A stretch of DNA of 12,826 nt from JAIYDQ01 sp031411055 (GTDB taxonomy: Bacteria > Planctomycetota > Planctomycetia > Pirellulales > Pirellulaceae), in NCBI GenBank assembly GCA_031411055.1, contig JANOAI010000154.1, positions 1-12,826 of the forward strand. The letters run 5' to 3'. Below the pieces are notes generated by a model that saw only the letters and a list, made by a program, of their open reading frames with translations, was not told the DNA's origin and made no database searches. Each line of letters starts with the position of its first letter. The stretch's first letter is position 1. A program made the position numbers and the translations under genes. Positions 1 through 7,587 of the stretch are shown piece by piece.

Positions 1-86
1 TTTTCTAAAATCTAAAAAAATGTTTAAAGCTTCGTCAAAGCTTATTTTTGGGTGGGTGGGACTTATTTTTACGTTATGACGTACTA

Positions 87-122
87 CCAGTCCGTCGAAA
101 AACGTTGGCACCGACGGACTGG
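87..122. repeat. Short hairpin with 11-bp perfect stem
   Basis: CCAGTCCGTCG at 87-97 is the exact reverse complement of CGACGGACTGG at 112-122, with a 14-nt loop. A further direct copy of the core GTCCGTCGAA (90-99) occurs at 125-134. The hairpin lies in a non-coding stretch more than 200 bp downstream of the protease stop codon. It could act as a terminator or be part of an intergenic repeat, but no clear T-run follows on either strand. The inverted repeat is directly visible; any role is inference. Confidence 0.5.
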
Positions 123-174
123 ATGTCCGTCGAACGGGTTCAGCTCAACCCTAATTTTATGGTGTAAAGAAGCG

Positions 175-316
175 CTAGTTCGACTGTCCCAAATCCTCTA
201 ACACGAAGCGCAAGCGAGTGGCTTGGCGATCGAAACCTCAAAAAAACCACTCGCTTGCGCTTCGTGTTATCAATGAGTTTGTGGCTTCCTAAAGGATTTT
301 GGGACAGTCGAACTAG
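175..316. repeat. Nested inverted repeat, MITE- or REP-like element
   Basis: The outer arms are CTAGTTCGACTGTCCC at the left (175-190, continuing to 197) and its reverse complement at the right end (293-316). They match over about 23 bp with one single-base indel in an A/T run. Inside lies a second, perfect 23-bp inverted repeat (199-221 with 247-269) around a 25-nt loop. Its core, CACGAAGCGCAAGCGAGTG, is of a type I recall as common between planctomycete genes. No protein is encoded. The structure is what a miniature inverted-repeat transposable element or a REP/BIME-like unit would look like. It begins 32 bp past the protease stop codon, so it could also end transcription of that gene. No convincing target-site duplication is visible at its edges. 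Confidence 0.75.
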
Positions 317-348
317 GAAGTCGGTTGATGTCCGGACTCCAGAAATCC

Positions 349-1644
349 CTACTGGGTTCGTATTTTTTCGCTCGGATCGATTTCAATAAAGCGAGCGCCG
401 AGCGTAACCGTAATTTTGCTAAGTTTCTCCTTACGAAGAACGGTAAGTTCAACTTGGGAATTGGGGGGGAGCGATTGAATTGTATCGATCAACTGCTTGT
501 GATCAACGATTGCCCGACCATTTGCTTCCGTGACGACATCGCCAGGTACCATTCCGGCATCGCGCGCCGGAGACCGTCCGAACTTCGCGTAATCAATGAT
601 CAAAGCACCGGTCGCTTCTTGACTTGGCTTGTCTTTGTTCCCAGGGGGGCTCTTGGATATTCCCGTTGCATTGGCGTTTCCAAGAACAACTCCCAACCAA
701 CCTCGGGGAGATTTAGCCTTTTCGCGAATCTGTAGATAAAGTTGTTTGGCTAAGTTACTCGGTATTGAAAAGCTCACACCTTGAAAAGTATCGCCAAGGA
801 TGGCGGTATTCACTCCGATCAGTTCCCCTTTACCGTTGACGAGTGGACCGCCGCTATTGCCCGGATTGAGAGCGACATCGCTTTGCATCAAATCGCTATA
901 CCGGGCCTTGAAGAAACCTGATTTCTCCGAGAACGAATCGCCGAGATCCACACGATGCTTGCTGCTAAGAATTCCAAAGGTAACGGAGCCATGCAAACCG
1001 AATGGACTTCCCAAGGCCCAGACAGGCGAGCCAACTTCCACGGCGTTGCTATCGCCCCACTCAATCTCGGGCAAGTCAACGGATTTCACTTTGAGAACAG
1101 CCAAGTCTCGTGTTCGATCAACACCCACAATGGAAGCTTCGTCGTGCGATTCATCGCTGAAGACAATTTCGACCGATTCGCAACCATCCAGTACATGAAA
1201 GTTCGTAATAACGTACCCTTCTCGATCGACCAGAATCCCGCTTCCCTGACTATTTAATCGCAGGCCGCCAAAATTGGCCGCGTCCGGGTCGCTTTCCTTA
1301 AGTTGCAAATGGTTCCATGGCACGCCCTGCTTGACGTCAAGGTGAACCACACTCGGCGTGACTCGCTGGCTAACCAACTGGGAAACGCGGGAAAGTCCGT
1401 CCAGCGAGACATTGCGAAGTTGCTCGCCAGCGGCTTCGTGTTCAGCCCGCAGTTGGCCTCGGAACCATGAATATCTTGATGATTCAAGCAGCGGCGGGAG
1501 AAGACAACGGACCATAACCAGCAACGCAAGAATAAGCGTTAGGCTTGTGAGCGTCGAACCAACAACAGAGAAAGCCGACGAAGAGAGAGGACCGGGTGGT
1601 GGCGTCGGTCCCGAACGGGCTTCGGATCCTTCGTCGTCCGTCAT
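349..1644 (-). CDS. Membrane-anchored HtrA/DegP-like trypsin-type serine protease with PDZ domain
   Basis: The product (431 aa) is a probable envelope protease or chaperone that degrades misfolded proteins. A proline-rich cytoplasmic N-terminus (about 1-22) precedes one hydrophobic membrane segment (about 28-50), so the catalytic part should lie outside the cytoplasmic membrane. The chymotrypsin-fold triad is visible: His150 in TNFHVLDG, Asp180 in DRTRDLAVLKV, and Ser264 in NPGNSGGPLVNG. A PDZ domain covers about 313-415, starting GWLGVVLG and including ARDAGMVPGDVV. It carries a low-complexity insert of about 25 residues rich in N, K, P and S after its first strand. There is one PDZ domain, as in DegS, rather than two as in DegP. 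The ATG at 1644 has a GGAAA 7 nt upstream. The gene is monocistronic and divergent from the isomerase-like gene. The family call is firm; the substrate is unknown. Confidence 0.93.
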   Translation of the reverse strand: MTDDEGSEARSGPTPPPGPLSSSAFSVVGSTLTSLTLILALLVMVRCLLPPLLESSRYSWFRGQLRAEHEAAGEQLRNVSLDGLSRVSQLVSQRVTPSVVHLDVKQGVPWNHLQLKESDPDAANFGGLRLNSQGSGILVDREGYVITNFHVLDGCESVEIVFSDESHDEASIVGVDRTRDLAVLKVKSVDLPEIEWGDSNAVEVGSPVWALGSPFGLHGSVTFGILSSKHRVDLGDSFSEKSGFFKARYSDLMQSDVALNPGNSGGPLVNGKGELIGVNTAILGDTFQGVSFSIPSNLAKQLYLQIREKAKSPRGWLGVVLGNANATGISKSPPGNKDKPSQEATGALIIDYAKFGRSPARDAGMVPGDVVTEANGRAIVDHKQLIDTIQSLPPNSQVELTVLRKEKLSKITVTLGARFIEIDPSEKIRTQ

Positions 1645-1743
1645 TTCCGATTTCCATTGGGTTGATTATTATCTAGTCTCAAATCGAGCATGACTCGCAT
1701 TTTAGTCGATTACCTTCCCTTATAGCAAATCAAATCATCCAAC
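1645..1743. promoter_or_regulatory. Divergent intergenic region, presumed promoters for protease and isomerase-like genes
   Basis: These 99 bp separate two divergently transcribed genes, so both promoters should lie here. Weak -10-like hexamers are visible: GATAAT on the minus strand (1668-1673) facing the protease, and TATAGC on the plus strand (1721-1726) facing the isomerase-like gene. Neither has a convincing -35 partner. No clear operator palindrome was found. The position is strong evidence for promoter activity, but the individual motifs are not. Confidence 0.35.
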
Positions 1744-3039
1744 ATGTCTTCCAGTCTATCGCAGCAGTTTTACACGGAACTCAAGCAAACAGTACTCATC
1801 GACCCCCACTCGCATATCAATCCGTTGGCTGCCGCGAGCACATCATTGGCCGATTTGCTTGGCTACCATTACTACACCGAATTGTCTCATTCAGCCGGTA
1901 TGCCGAAGGCGACGATCGAACCCTATGATGGAAAGCCACTCGAGCCAAAGGAAAAAGTGCATCGCCTGATCGAAAATATAGCTCCACTCGATAACACCAT
2001 CCAATGGTCGTGGATGCTTGAACTTTGCCGTGACCTTTTCGATTGGAAGGAAGACCGCATTGATCTTTCCAACTGGGAACGTTTATACGATCAATCGGCA
2101 AAGATTTGTGCTGCACCGGGTTGGGAAGATGAAGTCCTCAAACGCAGCGGTGTTGAAAGTATCTTTTTGACGAACGACTTTGACGATCCGTTGGCCGGTT
2201 TCGATCTAAAACGATACATTCCCTGTTTGCGGACCGATGATCTCGTTTTCCATCTCGCCAGGTCTTCCGTCCAAACGCGGCTCGCGAAGTGTACGGGGAT
2301 TGCTCCGTCCAATTTGAGCAGCTTGAACAACGCGATCACGAAACTCTTTGAACATTTCACAAAGCACCAAGCGCGTGCGTGCGCTATCTCGCTTCCGCCG
2401 GATTTTTGCCCTAGCGAAGTTTCCGACGCAGATGCCGAAACCGCCTTCAGTCGACTTCTGAAATCGGGAGAAGCAAATCCCGATTTAGAAGCCAAAGCAA
2501 CGATATCGCGATGGGTTTTTTGGACACTCGCCAAACGATGTTCTGATTTCAAGTTGCCCTTTGATCTCATGATTGGTGTCAATCGCCAAGTCTACCCAAC
2601 CGGCGTCTTTCAGGGCCAGGATCTCTATGACAGCCGAGTTTCCTTGATTCAGTATTCGAAATTGTTTAACGCATTCCCCGATGTGGTCTTCCCCGTTTCG
2701 GTGTTAGCGTCGGTGACCAATCAAGAATTAGTTGACTACGCCTGGATTTTTCCGAATGTTGTAACCAATGGACATTGGTGGTATAGCAACACCCCCAGCA
2801 TTATTCAACACGATTTGCGAGCTCGTCTCGAAGCAATCCCGCGAACAAAGCAAATCGGTTACTACAGCGATGCCTACAAACTGGAGTTTATTCTTCCGAA
2901 ATTCAATATGTATCGACGGATACTCGCTCGTGTGCTCGCAGAAGATTTTGCAGTCGCTCGCGGATGGAGTGAACAGTCGTGCCTTGCTCTTGGAAAACAG
3001 CTTCTCCGTGGAAACGTCGAAACGATCTTTAAGATTTAA
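1744..3039 (+). CDS. Uronate isomerase-like protein (UxaC family, amidohydrolase superfamily), divergent
   Basis: Classical UxaC converts D-glucuronate to fructuronate (and galacturonate to tagaturonate) in the cytoplasm. This 431-aa protein is shorter than E. coli UxaC (about 470 aa) but follows its order of motifs. It has the N-terminal metal-binding HxH (His22, His24 in IDPHSHINP), a HY pair at 42-43 after LLG, a TND-x-DDP motif near 143-149, an Arg after a short strand (Arg163), a GHWW motif near 343-346, and a C-terminal SDAYK...MYRRIL segment (375-394) in place of the usual TDSRS...YFRRIL. There is no signal peptide. Compared with the E. coli sequence as I remember it, the Arg of DSR is Tyr378 here and the His of the YHIG motif is Met276, so activity or substrate may differ. 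No Shine-Dalgarno is visible before the ATG. The fold call is strong; classical isomerase activity is uncertain. Confidence 0.85.
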   Translation: MSSSLSQQFYTELKQTVLIDPHSHINPLAAASTSLADLLGYHYYTELSHSAGMPKATIEPYDGKPLEPKEKVHRLIENIAPLDNTIQWSWMLELCRDLFDWKEDRIDLSNWERLYDQSAKICAAPGWEDEVLKRSGVESIFLTNDFDDPLAGFDLKRYIPCLRTDDLVFHLARSSVQTRLAKCTGIAPSNLSSLNNAITKLFEHFTKHQARACAISLPPDFCPSEVSDADAETAFSRLLKSGEANPDLEAKATISRWVFWTLAKRCSDFKLPFDLMIGVNRQVYPTGVFQGQDLYDSRVSLIQYSKLFNAFPDVVFPVSVLASVTNQELVDYAWIFPNVVTNGHWWYSNTPSIIQHDLRARLEAIPRTKQIGYYSDAYKLEFILPKFNMYRRILARVLAEDFAVARGWSEQSCLALGKQLLRGNVETIFKI

Positions 3040-3062
3040 TGAGTAAGGCTTAATGAGTAAGG
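3038..3062 (+). repeat. Short tandem duplication at the isomerase stop codon
   Basis: TAATGAGTAAGG occurs twice in succession, 14 bp apart, with the first copy containing the stop codon of the isomerase-like gene. The two copies supply several stop codons in different frames. This looks like a small local duplication; no function is evident. Confidence 0.5.
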
Positions 3063-3156
3063 AGTAGGGTTATGCAAAGTGGGGCTTGTAAATGGACGCA
3101 TCGTATAGAATTAAGTGAGCCTGAGTCGCTAGTTTTGAAGTTGTACGCTCTCCGCA

Positions 3157-3201
3157 GGGCCGAAGGCCCGGAACAACCTATGCCGGTGGCGAAGCCACCG
3201 G
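3157..3201. terminator. Twin GAA-loop hairpins between convergent genes
   Basis: The first hairpin is GGGCC-GAA-GGCCC (3157-3169). The second is CCGGTGGC-GAA-GCCACCGG (3183-3201), an 8-bp perfect stem. They are separated by 13 nt and sit between the stop codon of the plus-strand isomerase-like gene (3039) and that of the minus-strand zinc-ribbon gene (3211). This is where a bidirectional terminator is expected. There is no strong T-run, so the pair may instead be a dispersed REP-like unit. The shared GAA loop suggests a repeat family. The structure is seen directly; the role is inferred. Confidence 0.6.
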
Positions 3202-3210
3202 AAGTCGCGA

Positions 3211-3567
3211 CTATCTCACAAGAAGGATCGTTAAACACGATAGGCAAATCGCAATCAGAAGTATCCAGGCAGTGATCCGTACCCAAAGCTTCACGCCCCG
3301 CGGTCGAACATGAGGTGCATGATCACCGAACTCGTTTTCGATAAATTCATCGTAGTCGAACCCACCCTCATCGCCGTCGTAGCCCCCTCCATCCAACGCC
3401 ATGTGGGAATCGTCAGTTTCGTCGTCCAAATCCTCGTTGGCGATCAATCGGCTCGGGATACGTCGGGCGGCAACAGGCGTTTTGCCGCAATGCCGACAAA
3501 GCGAGGCGGTGGTAGCCATGCGTTTTCCGCAGGTCGGGCAATCCATGAATTCGATTTGATGTCCCAT
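3211..3567 (-). CDS. Small zinc-ribbon protein with C-terminal transmembrane helix
   Basis: The product (118 aa from the chosen start) has a four-cysteine zinc ribbon at 10-27 (CPTCGKRM...LCRHCGKTP). An acidic, glycine- and tyrosine-rich linker follows (about 45-82, including DYDEFIENEFGD), then one hydrophobic helix (about 95-115) ending in Arg. It is probably a tail-anchored inner-membrane protein with the ribbon in the cytoplasm. The frame stays open up to 3654, but that longer start overlaps the preceding DUF1501 gene. The ATG at 3567 leaves a 31-bp gap, has GAGA just upstream, and puts the ribbon at the N-terminus; an ATG at 3546 is also possible. It is the last gene of the minus-strand block. 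I recall similar small acidic zinc-ribbon membrane proteins in planctomycetes, without a known function. Confidence 0.8.
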   Translation of the reverse strand: MGHQIEFMDCPTCGKRMATTASLCRHCGKTPVAARRIPSRLIANEDLDDETDDSHMALDGGGYDGDEGGFDYDEFIENEFGDHAPHVRPRGVKLWVRITAWILLIAICLSCLTILLVR

Positions 3568-3598
3568 GATTTTCTCGATCTCGAAACCAACTTGTTCG

Positions 3599-5011
3599 TC
3601 ACGCGAGAATGTCGGTAAGTACTTTAGCCCCTTCAACGCCTGTAAGTTTCGCATCCAAACCCTGGAATTTATAACTAAACGCGTTGTGGTCGACGCCTAG
3701 TTGATGCAGCATGGTTGCGTGGAGATCGTGAACTGTCGACACGTTTTCGATCGCGGCATATCCAAGATCATCTGTTGCACCGTAGACCCTTCCGCCTTGA
3801 ATACCAGCCCCCGCTAACCATACCGACATGGCCTTATTGTGGTGATCGCGACCATCACCTCCTTGCGACATGGGCGTTCGACCAAATTCACCAGCCCAAA
3901 CAATCAACGTATCGTCGAACAGACCTCGCTGTTTAAGGTCGGTGATCAACGCCATACACGCACGGTCGATCTCTTCTGCTTTTAAACGAACGCCTTCCTT
4001 GACCCCGCCATGGTGATCCCAGTCCTTGTGGTACAGTTGAATAAACCGGACACCACGTTCTGCCAATCGACGAGCGAGCAGGCAATTGGATGCGAACGAA
4101 CCGTCGCCGGGCTGACAACCATAAAGTTCCAGGGTTTTCTCTCCTTCGCCGCGAATCTCCATCAAATCTGGAACGCTGGCTTGCATTTGAAAAGCCATTT
4201 CATATTGAGCTATCCGGGTTGCAATCTCGGGATCATGTACTAGGCGGTTATGTTGCTGATTCAGAGCATTGATGGTTGCCACGTCGCTTTCTTGACGCGC
4301 TCGATCTATGCCCGGTGGGTTGTTCAAGTACAGAACCGGATCGCCTTTGGCTCGCAGCTGAACACCTTGATATTTCGAAGGGAGGAATCCGCTGCTCCAC
4401 TGACGGGCCGCTATGGGTTGGTTCTGCCCCCCCCTGCCAAGCGACGTCAGCACAACGAACCCGGGCAAATCGGCCGATTCGGTGCCAAGTCCATAAGTAA
4501 CCCATGATCCCATACTGGGACGGCCTGCGATCTGCGAGCCAGTATTCATAAACATGTGGGCTGGATCATGATTAATGGCATCGGTGGTCATCGAACGAAT
4601 AATGCATATGTCGTCGATAACCGATCCAATATTGGGGAGTAGCGCACAGATCTCGGTTTGATTCTCTCCGAATTTCGCAAAAGGATGTTGGGGGCCAAAA
4701 CAATTGAGTGGCTTACCTTGTAACTGTGCCAGTTGCTGCCCCTTGGTCAAAGATTCTGGCATCGGCTGGCCATGCATTTCAGCCAGCTTTGGTTTCGGAT
4801 CAAACGTTTCAAGATGCGACGGCCCACCCGCCATCGACAACCAGATTACACGCTTGGCTTTCGGCGTAATGGATAGCGAATCGAAAACGCCCGGAACCGG
4901 CGCTGCCAATGTTGGCCGAATTAAAGAGGCCAACGCCAATGCGCCAAGCCCCTGTGACGCTCGTCCAAGAAATGCTTTTCGGCTTAGGACTCTTTGTTCA
5001 GTCTGTCTCAT
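3599..5011 (-). CDS. DUF1501 family protein (alkaline-phosphatase-like fold), exported
   Basis: DUF1501 proteins are related by fold to sulfatases and alkaline phosphatases, but their reaction is not established. This 470-aa copy has a twin-arginine-like leader, SRKAFLG at 10-16, followed by a hydrophobic stretch ending LAAP near 38; it has RK instead of RR. Family motifs in order are MAGGPSHLETFDPKPKL (60-76), NHDPAH (147-152), NCLLARRLAERGVRFIQLYH (309-328), DHHGG (332-336), AGEFGRTP (373-380), GRDHHNKAMSVWLAGAG (387-403) and HDLHATML (428-435). The many His and Asp residues are candidate metal ligands. It starts 7 bp after the stop of the cytochrome-type gene, so the two are almost certainly cotranscribed and probably act together outside the cytoplasmic membrane. 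A zinc-ribbon membrane protein follows downstream. The length is normal and no frame damage was seen. Confidence 0.92.
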   Translation of the reverse strand: MRQTEQRVLSRKAFLGRASQGLGALALASLIRPTLAAPVPGVFDSLSITPKAKRVIWLSMAGGPSHLETFDPKPKLAEMHGQPMPESLTKGQQLAQLQGKPLNCFGPQHPFAKFGENQTEICALLPNIGSVIDDICIIRSMTTDAINHDPAHMFMNTGSQIAGRPSMGSWVTYGLGTESADLPGFVVLTSLGRGGQNQPIAARQWSSGFLPSKYQGVQLRAKGDPVLYLNNPPGIDRARQESDVATINALNQQHNRLVHDPEIATRIAQYEMAFQMQASVPDLMEIRGEGEKTLELYGCQPGDGSFASNCLLARRLAERGVRFIQLYHKDWDHHGGVKEGVRLKAEEIDRACMALITDLKQRGLFDDTLIVWAGEFGRTPMSQGGDGRDHHNKAMSVWLAGAGIQGGRVYGATDDLGYAAIENVSTVHDLHATMLHQLGVDHNAFSYKFQGLDAKLTGVEGAKVLTDILA

Positions 5012-5018
5012 AGGAAAA

Positions 5019-7535
5019 CTAGGACCGAGTAATGGTTTCGTGGAGATTCAATAGGACTCGAGCCACATGTGTCCAAGCCGCGAGATCAATGCGATCAATC
5101 GATTCCGGAGTAGGTTGGAGCCCGACCTTTGAAAGTTCGTCCGCGGAAGCGGCGCTGGCTTGATAAGCCTCATGACGTTCGACGAGGAGTTTGCGAATGA
5201 GATTTCCTTCTTCATCCGTTGGCTTGCGCTGCAGGACCTGCTGCCAAGCCCACTCAATTCGTTCACGCTCGGTACCTTTACATTCGATCAGAATTCGGGT
5301 GGCAAAGACGCGAGCTGCTTCGACGTATGTTGGGTCGTTCAGAAGCACTAGCGCCTGCTGAGGAATATTCGATCGATTGCGTTCCGCACAACACTCTTCG
5401 CGACTGGGTGCGTCAAAGGCCAACATGCTGGGATGCAAAAAACTTCGCTGCCACCAAGTGTACAAACCACGCCGATATTGGGCTTCCCCAGAATCGGCCT
5501 GGTACGATCGGACTGGAAAGTTAAGATTCTCCCAATAGCCGTCCGGCTGGTACGGCTTCACGCTCGGCCCGCCAATCTTTTCCACAAGCATTCCCGAGAC
5601 GGCTAACGCTTGGTCACGAACCAATTCTGAATCAAGCCGAAATGTACTTTGTCGAGCCAACTCACGATTATACGGATCGATAGTCATCAATTCTGGGGAA
5701 CTGACTGACGATTGCTTGTAGGCTGCACTATTCACAATAACGCGGACCATATGTTTTATATCCCAACCACAATCGACGAATTCACACGCCAACCAATCGA
5801 GCAATACTGGGTTAACCGGTGGTTCTCCTTGAGCGCCAAGGTCATCCAGTACTTTACTTAAGCCGATACCGAAGAACTGCTTCCACAGTCTATTCATGAA
5901 GGTTCGAGCGGTTAACGGGTTCTCTGGCGAAACAATCCATTCGGCTAGATCCAGACGGGTCCAATCTCGTCCTTCGATCTTAGTTTGCGGCAAATAGCTT
6001 GGAAGAGCCGGTTTCACGATCTCGCCGGTTTCGTCCATCCAATTGCCCCGCGGCAAAATCCGAACCGTTCGCTTATCGTGAATGCTCACGCTCACGAGGC
6101 ATTTCGGAAGCGAATTATAGTGACTATCCCTAGTTTTTTTCGCAGATTCAAAGGCGGTTCGTTCGTTCTTGAAAAGCGTCGTGCCTCGATCGACGAAGTA
6201 TTCGTGAATCAAATCAAGGTCCGCTTTCTTGCGATCTTTGCCTGACTTGGCCAACGATTCTACGACTTTCTTCGCTTTGGCAATGTCAGCTTTGGTGGCC
6301 TTCGAGCCTGCTCGCAATTCAGGAAGGACAATCCCGTAAGTTTGAATGTCGGCTTCCCATTGTTTCTGCGCAGCTTCAAGCTGGGGCAAGATGGCGTCGT
6401 ACTGCTGCTTGGCCTTCTCGAGAACCGCATCGAGTTTTACGAGGCTAGCCTCCTCTTCCGGACTAGCCACTAACATCCCTTCTTCGCGCTTCCCAATATT
6501 GGGTTCCTGAATATCGGCGAAGAAGGCACCAAGCGAGTAAAAATCTCGCATCGTGATCGGATCAAATTTATGGTCATGACATTGGGCGCAGCCGATCGTT
6601 TGACCAAGCCAGGCCGCTCCAACTGCACGAACCCGATCCGTCAACATGCGTTGCTCGTAGTCTTTGGGCTGGGCCCCACCTTCTTCCGTTGTTAAAAGTA
6701 GCCGATTAAAGGCCGAAGCAACCCGCGTATCTCGGTTACCGTCTGGAAGCAAATCTCCAGCCAATTGCTCGGTCGTAAATCGATCAAACGGTTTGTTCGC
6801 GTTAAAACTCTTGATAACCCAATCGCGATAGGGCCAAACGTTTCGCGGTGTATCGCTGTGGTAGCCGATCGTGTCGGCAAAGCGAACCACGTCAAGCCAT
6901 CCCATCGCCATCCGTTCGCCATAGTGCGGATTGTCAAGAATGCGATTAACAAGCTTCATGTACGCGTCGGGGGCGTGGTCGTTTTGGAAGGCACTAATTT
7001 CTTCCGGTTTCGGCGGCAAACCTAAAAGGTCCGCGTACAATCGCCGAATCAGCGTGCGTCGATCCGCTTCCGGAGATAGCTTCAAACCTAATTCCTTTTG
7101 CCGGTTTTCGATCAATACATCGATCGCATTTCGATCGTCAGGGATTGAAGCCTTCATCGGTTTTTCATAAGCCCAGTGCAGTTTATATTCGGCACCTTGC
7201 TCGATCCATTGCCGGAGTATGTCTTTTTGTTTGGCCGTTAGCTTCTTATGCGAACTCAGCGGTGGCATGACCAATTCGGCATCTTCGGAAAGAATCCGCT
7301 CAATCAAGACGCTTTCATTGGGCTTACCAGCAACAAAAGCACGATCGACCGCTTCGGCACGAACATCTAAGCGAAGATCCCCTTCACGATGATTCTGATC
7401 CGGCCCATGACAATAGAAACAATTGTCCGAAAGAATCGGCCGGACATCGCGATTGAATTCAATCTTCTCGACGGAATGAACCGCGCAGAAAGGAACTATG
7501 CAAAAGGCGATGCATCGGGTTAGGAAGGAATACAT
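5019..7535 (-). CDS. Secreted PSCyt1-DUF1549-DUF1553 (planctomycete cytochrome C type) protein, short form
   Basis: The product (838 aa) starts with a Sec-type signal (about 1-21). The PSCyt1 domain (about 25-120) has a haem-binding CFYCHG at 39-44 and MPP at 90-92. The DUF1549 domain (about 135-345) includes RRLYADLLGLPP, DRFTTEQLAGDLLP and a second CxxCH, CAQCHDHKFDP (316-326). A helical Lys/Glu-rich stretch (about 362-475) is probably coiled coil. The C-terminal DUF1553/PSD1 domain (about 525-835) includes NPLTARTFMNRLWKQFFG, SELVRDQALAVSG and PQQALVLLNDP. The enzymatic role is unknown; two c-type haems and electron transfer are predicted from the motifs only. It is the first gene of a probable three-gene unit with the DUF1501 and zinc-ribbon genes. 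Unlike its paralogue at 9258-12320 it lacks the beta-rich insert between DUF1549 and DUF1553. No Shine-Dalgarno is visible before the ATG. Confidence 0.93.
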   Translation of the reverse strand: MYSFLTRCIAFCIVPFCAVHSVEKIEFNRDVRPILSDNCFYCHGPDQNHREGDLRLDVRAEAVDRAFVAGKPNESVLIERILSEDAELVMPPLSSHKKLTAKQKDILRQWIEQGAEYKLHWAYEKPMKASIPDDRNAIDVLIENRQKELGLKLSPEADRRTLIRRLYADLLGLPPKPEEISAFQNDHAPDAYMKLVNRILDNPHYGERMAMGWLDVVRFADTIGYHSDTPRNVWPYRDWVIKSFNANKPFDRFTTEQLAGDLLPDGNRDTRVASAFNRLLLTTEEGGAQPKDYEQRMLTDRVRAVGAAWLGQTIGCAQCHDHKFDPITMRDFYSLGAFFADIQEPNIGKREEGMLVASPEEEASLVKLDAVLEKAKQQYDAILPQLEAAQKQWEADIQTYGIVLPELRAGSKATKADIAKAKKVVESLAKSGKDRKKADLDLIHEYFVDRGTTLFKNERTAFESAKKTRDSHYNSLPKCLVSVSIHDKRTVRILPRGNWMDETGEIVKPALPSYLPQTKIEGRDWTRLDLAEWIVSPENPLTARTFMNRLWKQFFGIGLSKVLDDLGAQGEPPVNPVLLDWLACEFVDCGWDIKHMVRVIVNSAAYKQSSVSSPELMTIDPYNRELARQSTFRLDSELVRDQALAVSGMLVEKIGGPSVKPYQPDGYWENLNFPVRSYQADSGEAQYRRGLYTWWQRSFLHPSMLAFDAPSREECCAERNRSNIPQQALVLLNDPTYVEAARVFATRILIECKGTERERIEWAWQQVLQRKPTDEEGNLIRKLLVERHEAYQASAASADELSKVGLQPTPESIDRIDLAAWTHVARVLLNLHETITRS

Positions 7536-7587
7536 GAAACGGAAAGACTCGCAGTTTTTGAATTTGGTTGGCAGGAAAATGAGGCTC

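Noticed and set aside
50..60. G-quadruplex
   Set aside because: Only three GGG runs are present and no fourth run lies nearby, so a standard intramolecular quadruplex cannot form.
175..316. CRISPR array or attachment site
   Set aside because: The repeats are inverted rather than regularly spaced direct repeats, there are no cas genes, and no integrase or tRNA gene is nearby.
325..735. Plus-strand ORF (136 aa) opposite the protease gene
   Set aside because: It lies antisense to the well-supported PDZ part of the protease and has no recognisable motif.
2091..2582. Minus-strand ORF (163 aa) opposite the isomerase-like gene
   Set aside because: It is antisense to conserved amidohydrolase sequence, and its composition is that of a shadow frame.
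3072..3275. Small plus-strand ORF (67 aa) between the isomerase-like and zinc-ribbon genes
   Set aside because: It runs through the two GAA-loop hairpins and into the antisense of the zinc-ribbon gene. Its sequence is a translation of the repeat and has no family features.
3568..3654. N-terminal extension of the zinc-ribbon protein to the ATG at 3654
   Set aside because: It would overlap the DUF1501 gene by 56 bp and add 29 residues without family resemblance; the ATG at 3567 fits the ribbon position and gene spacing better.
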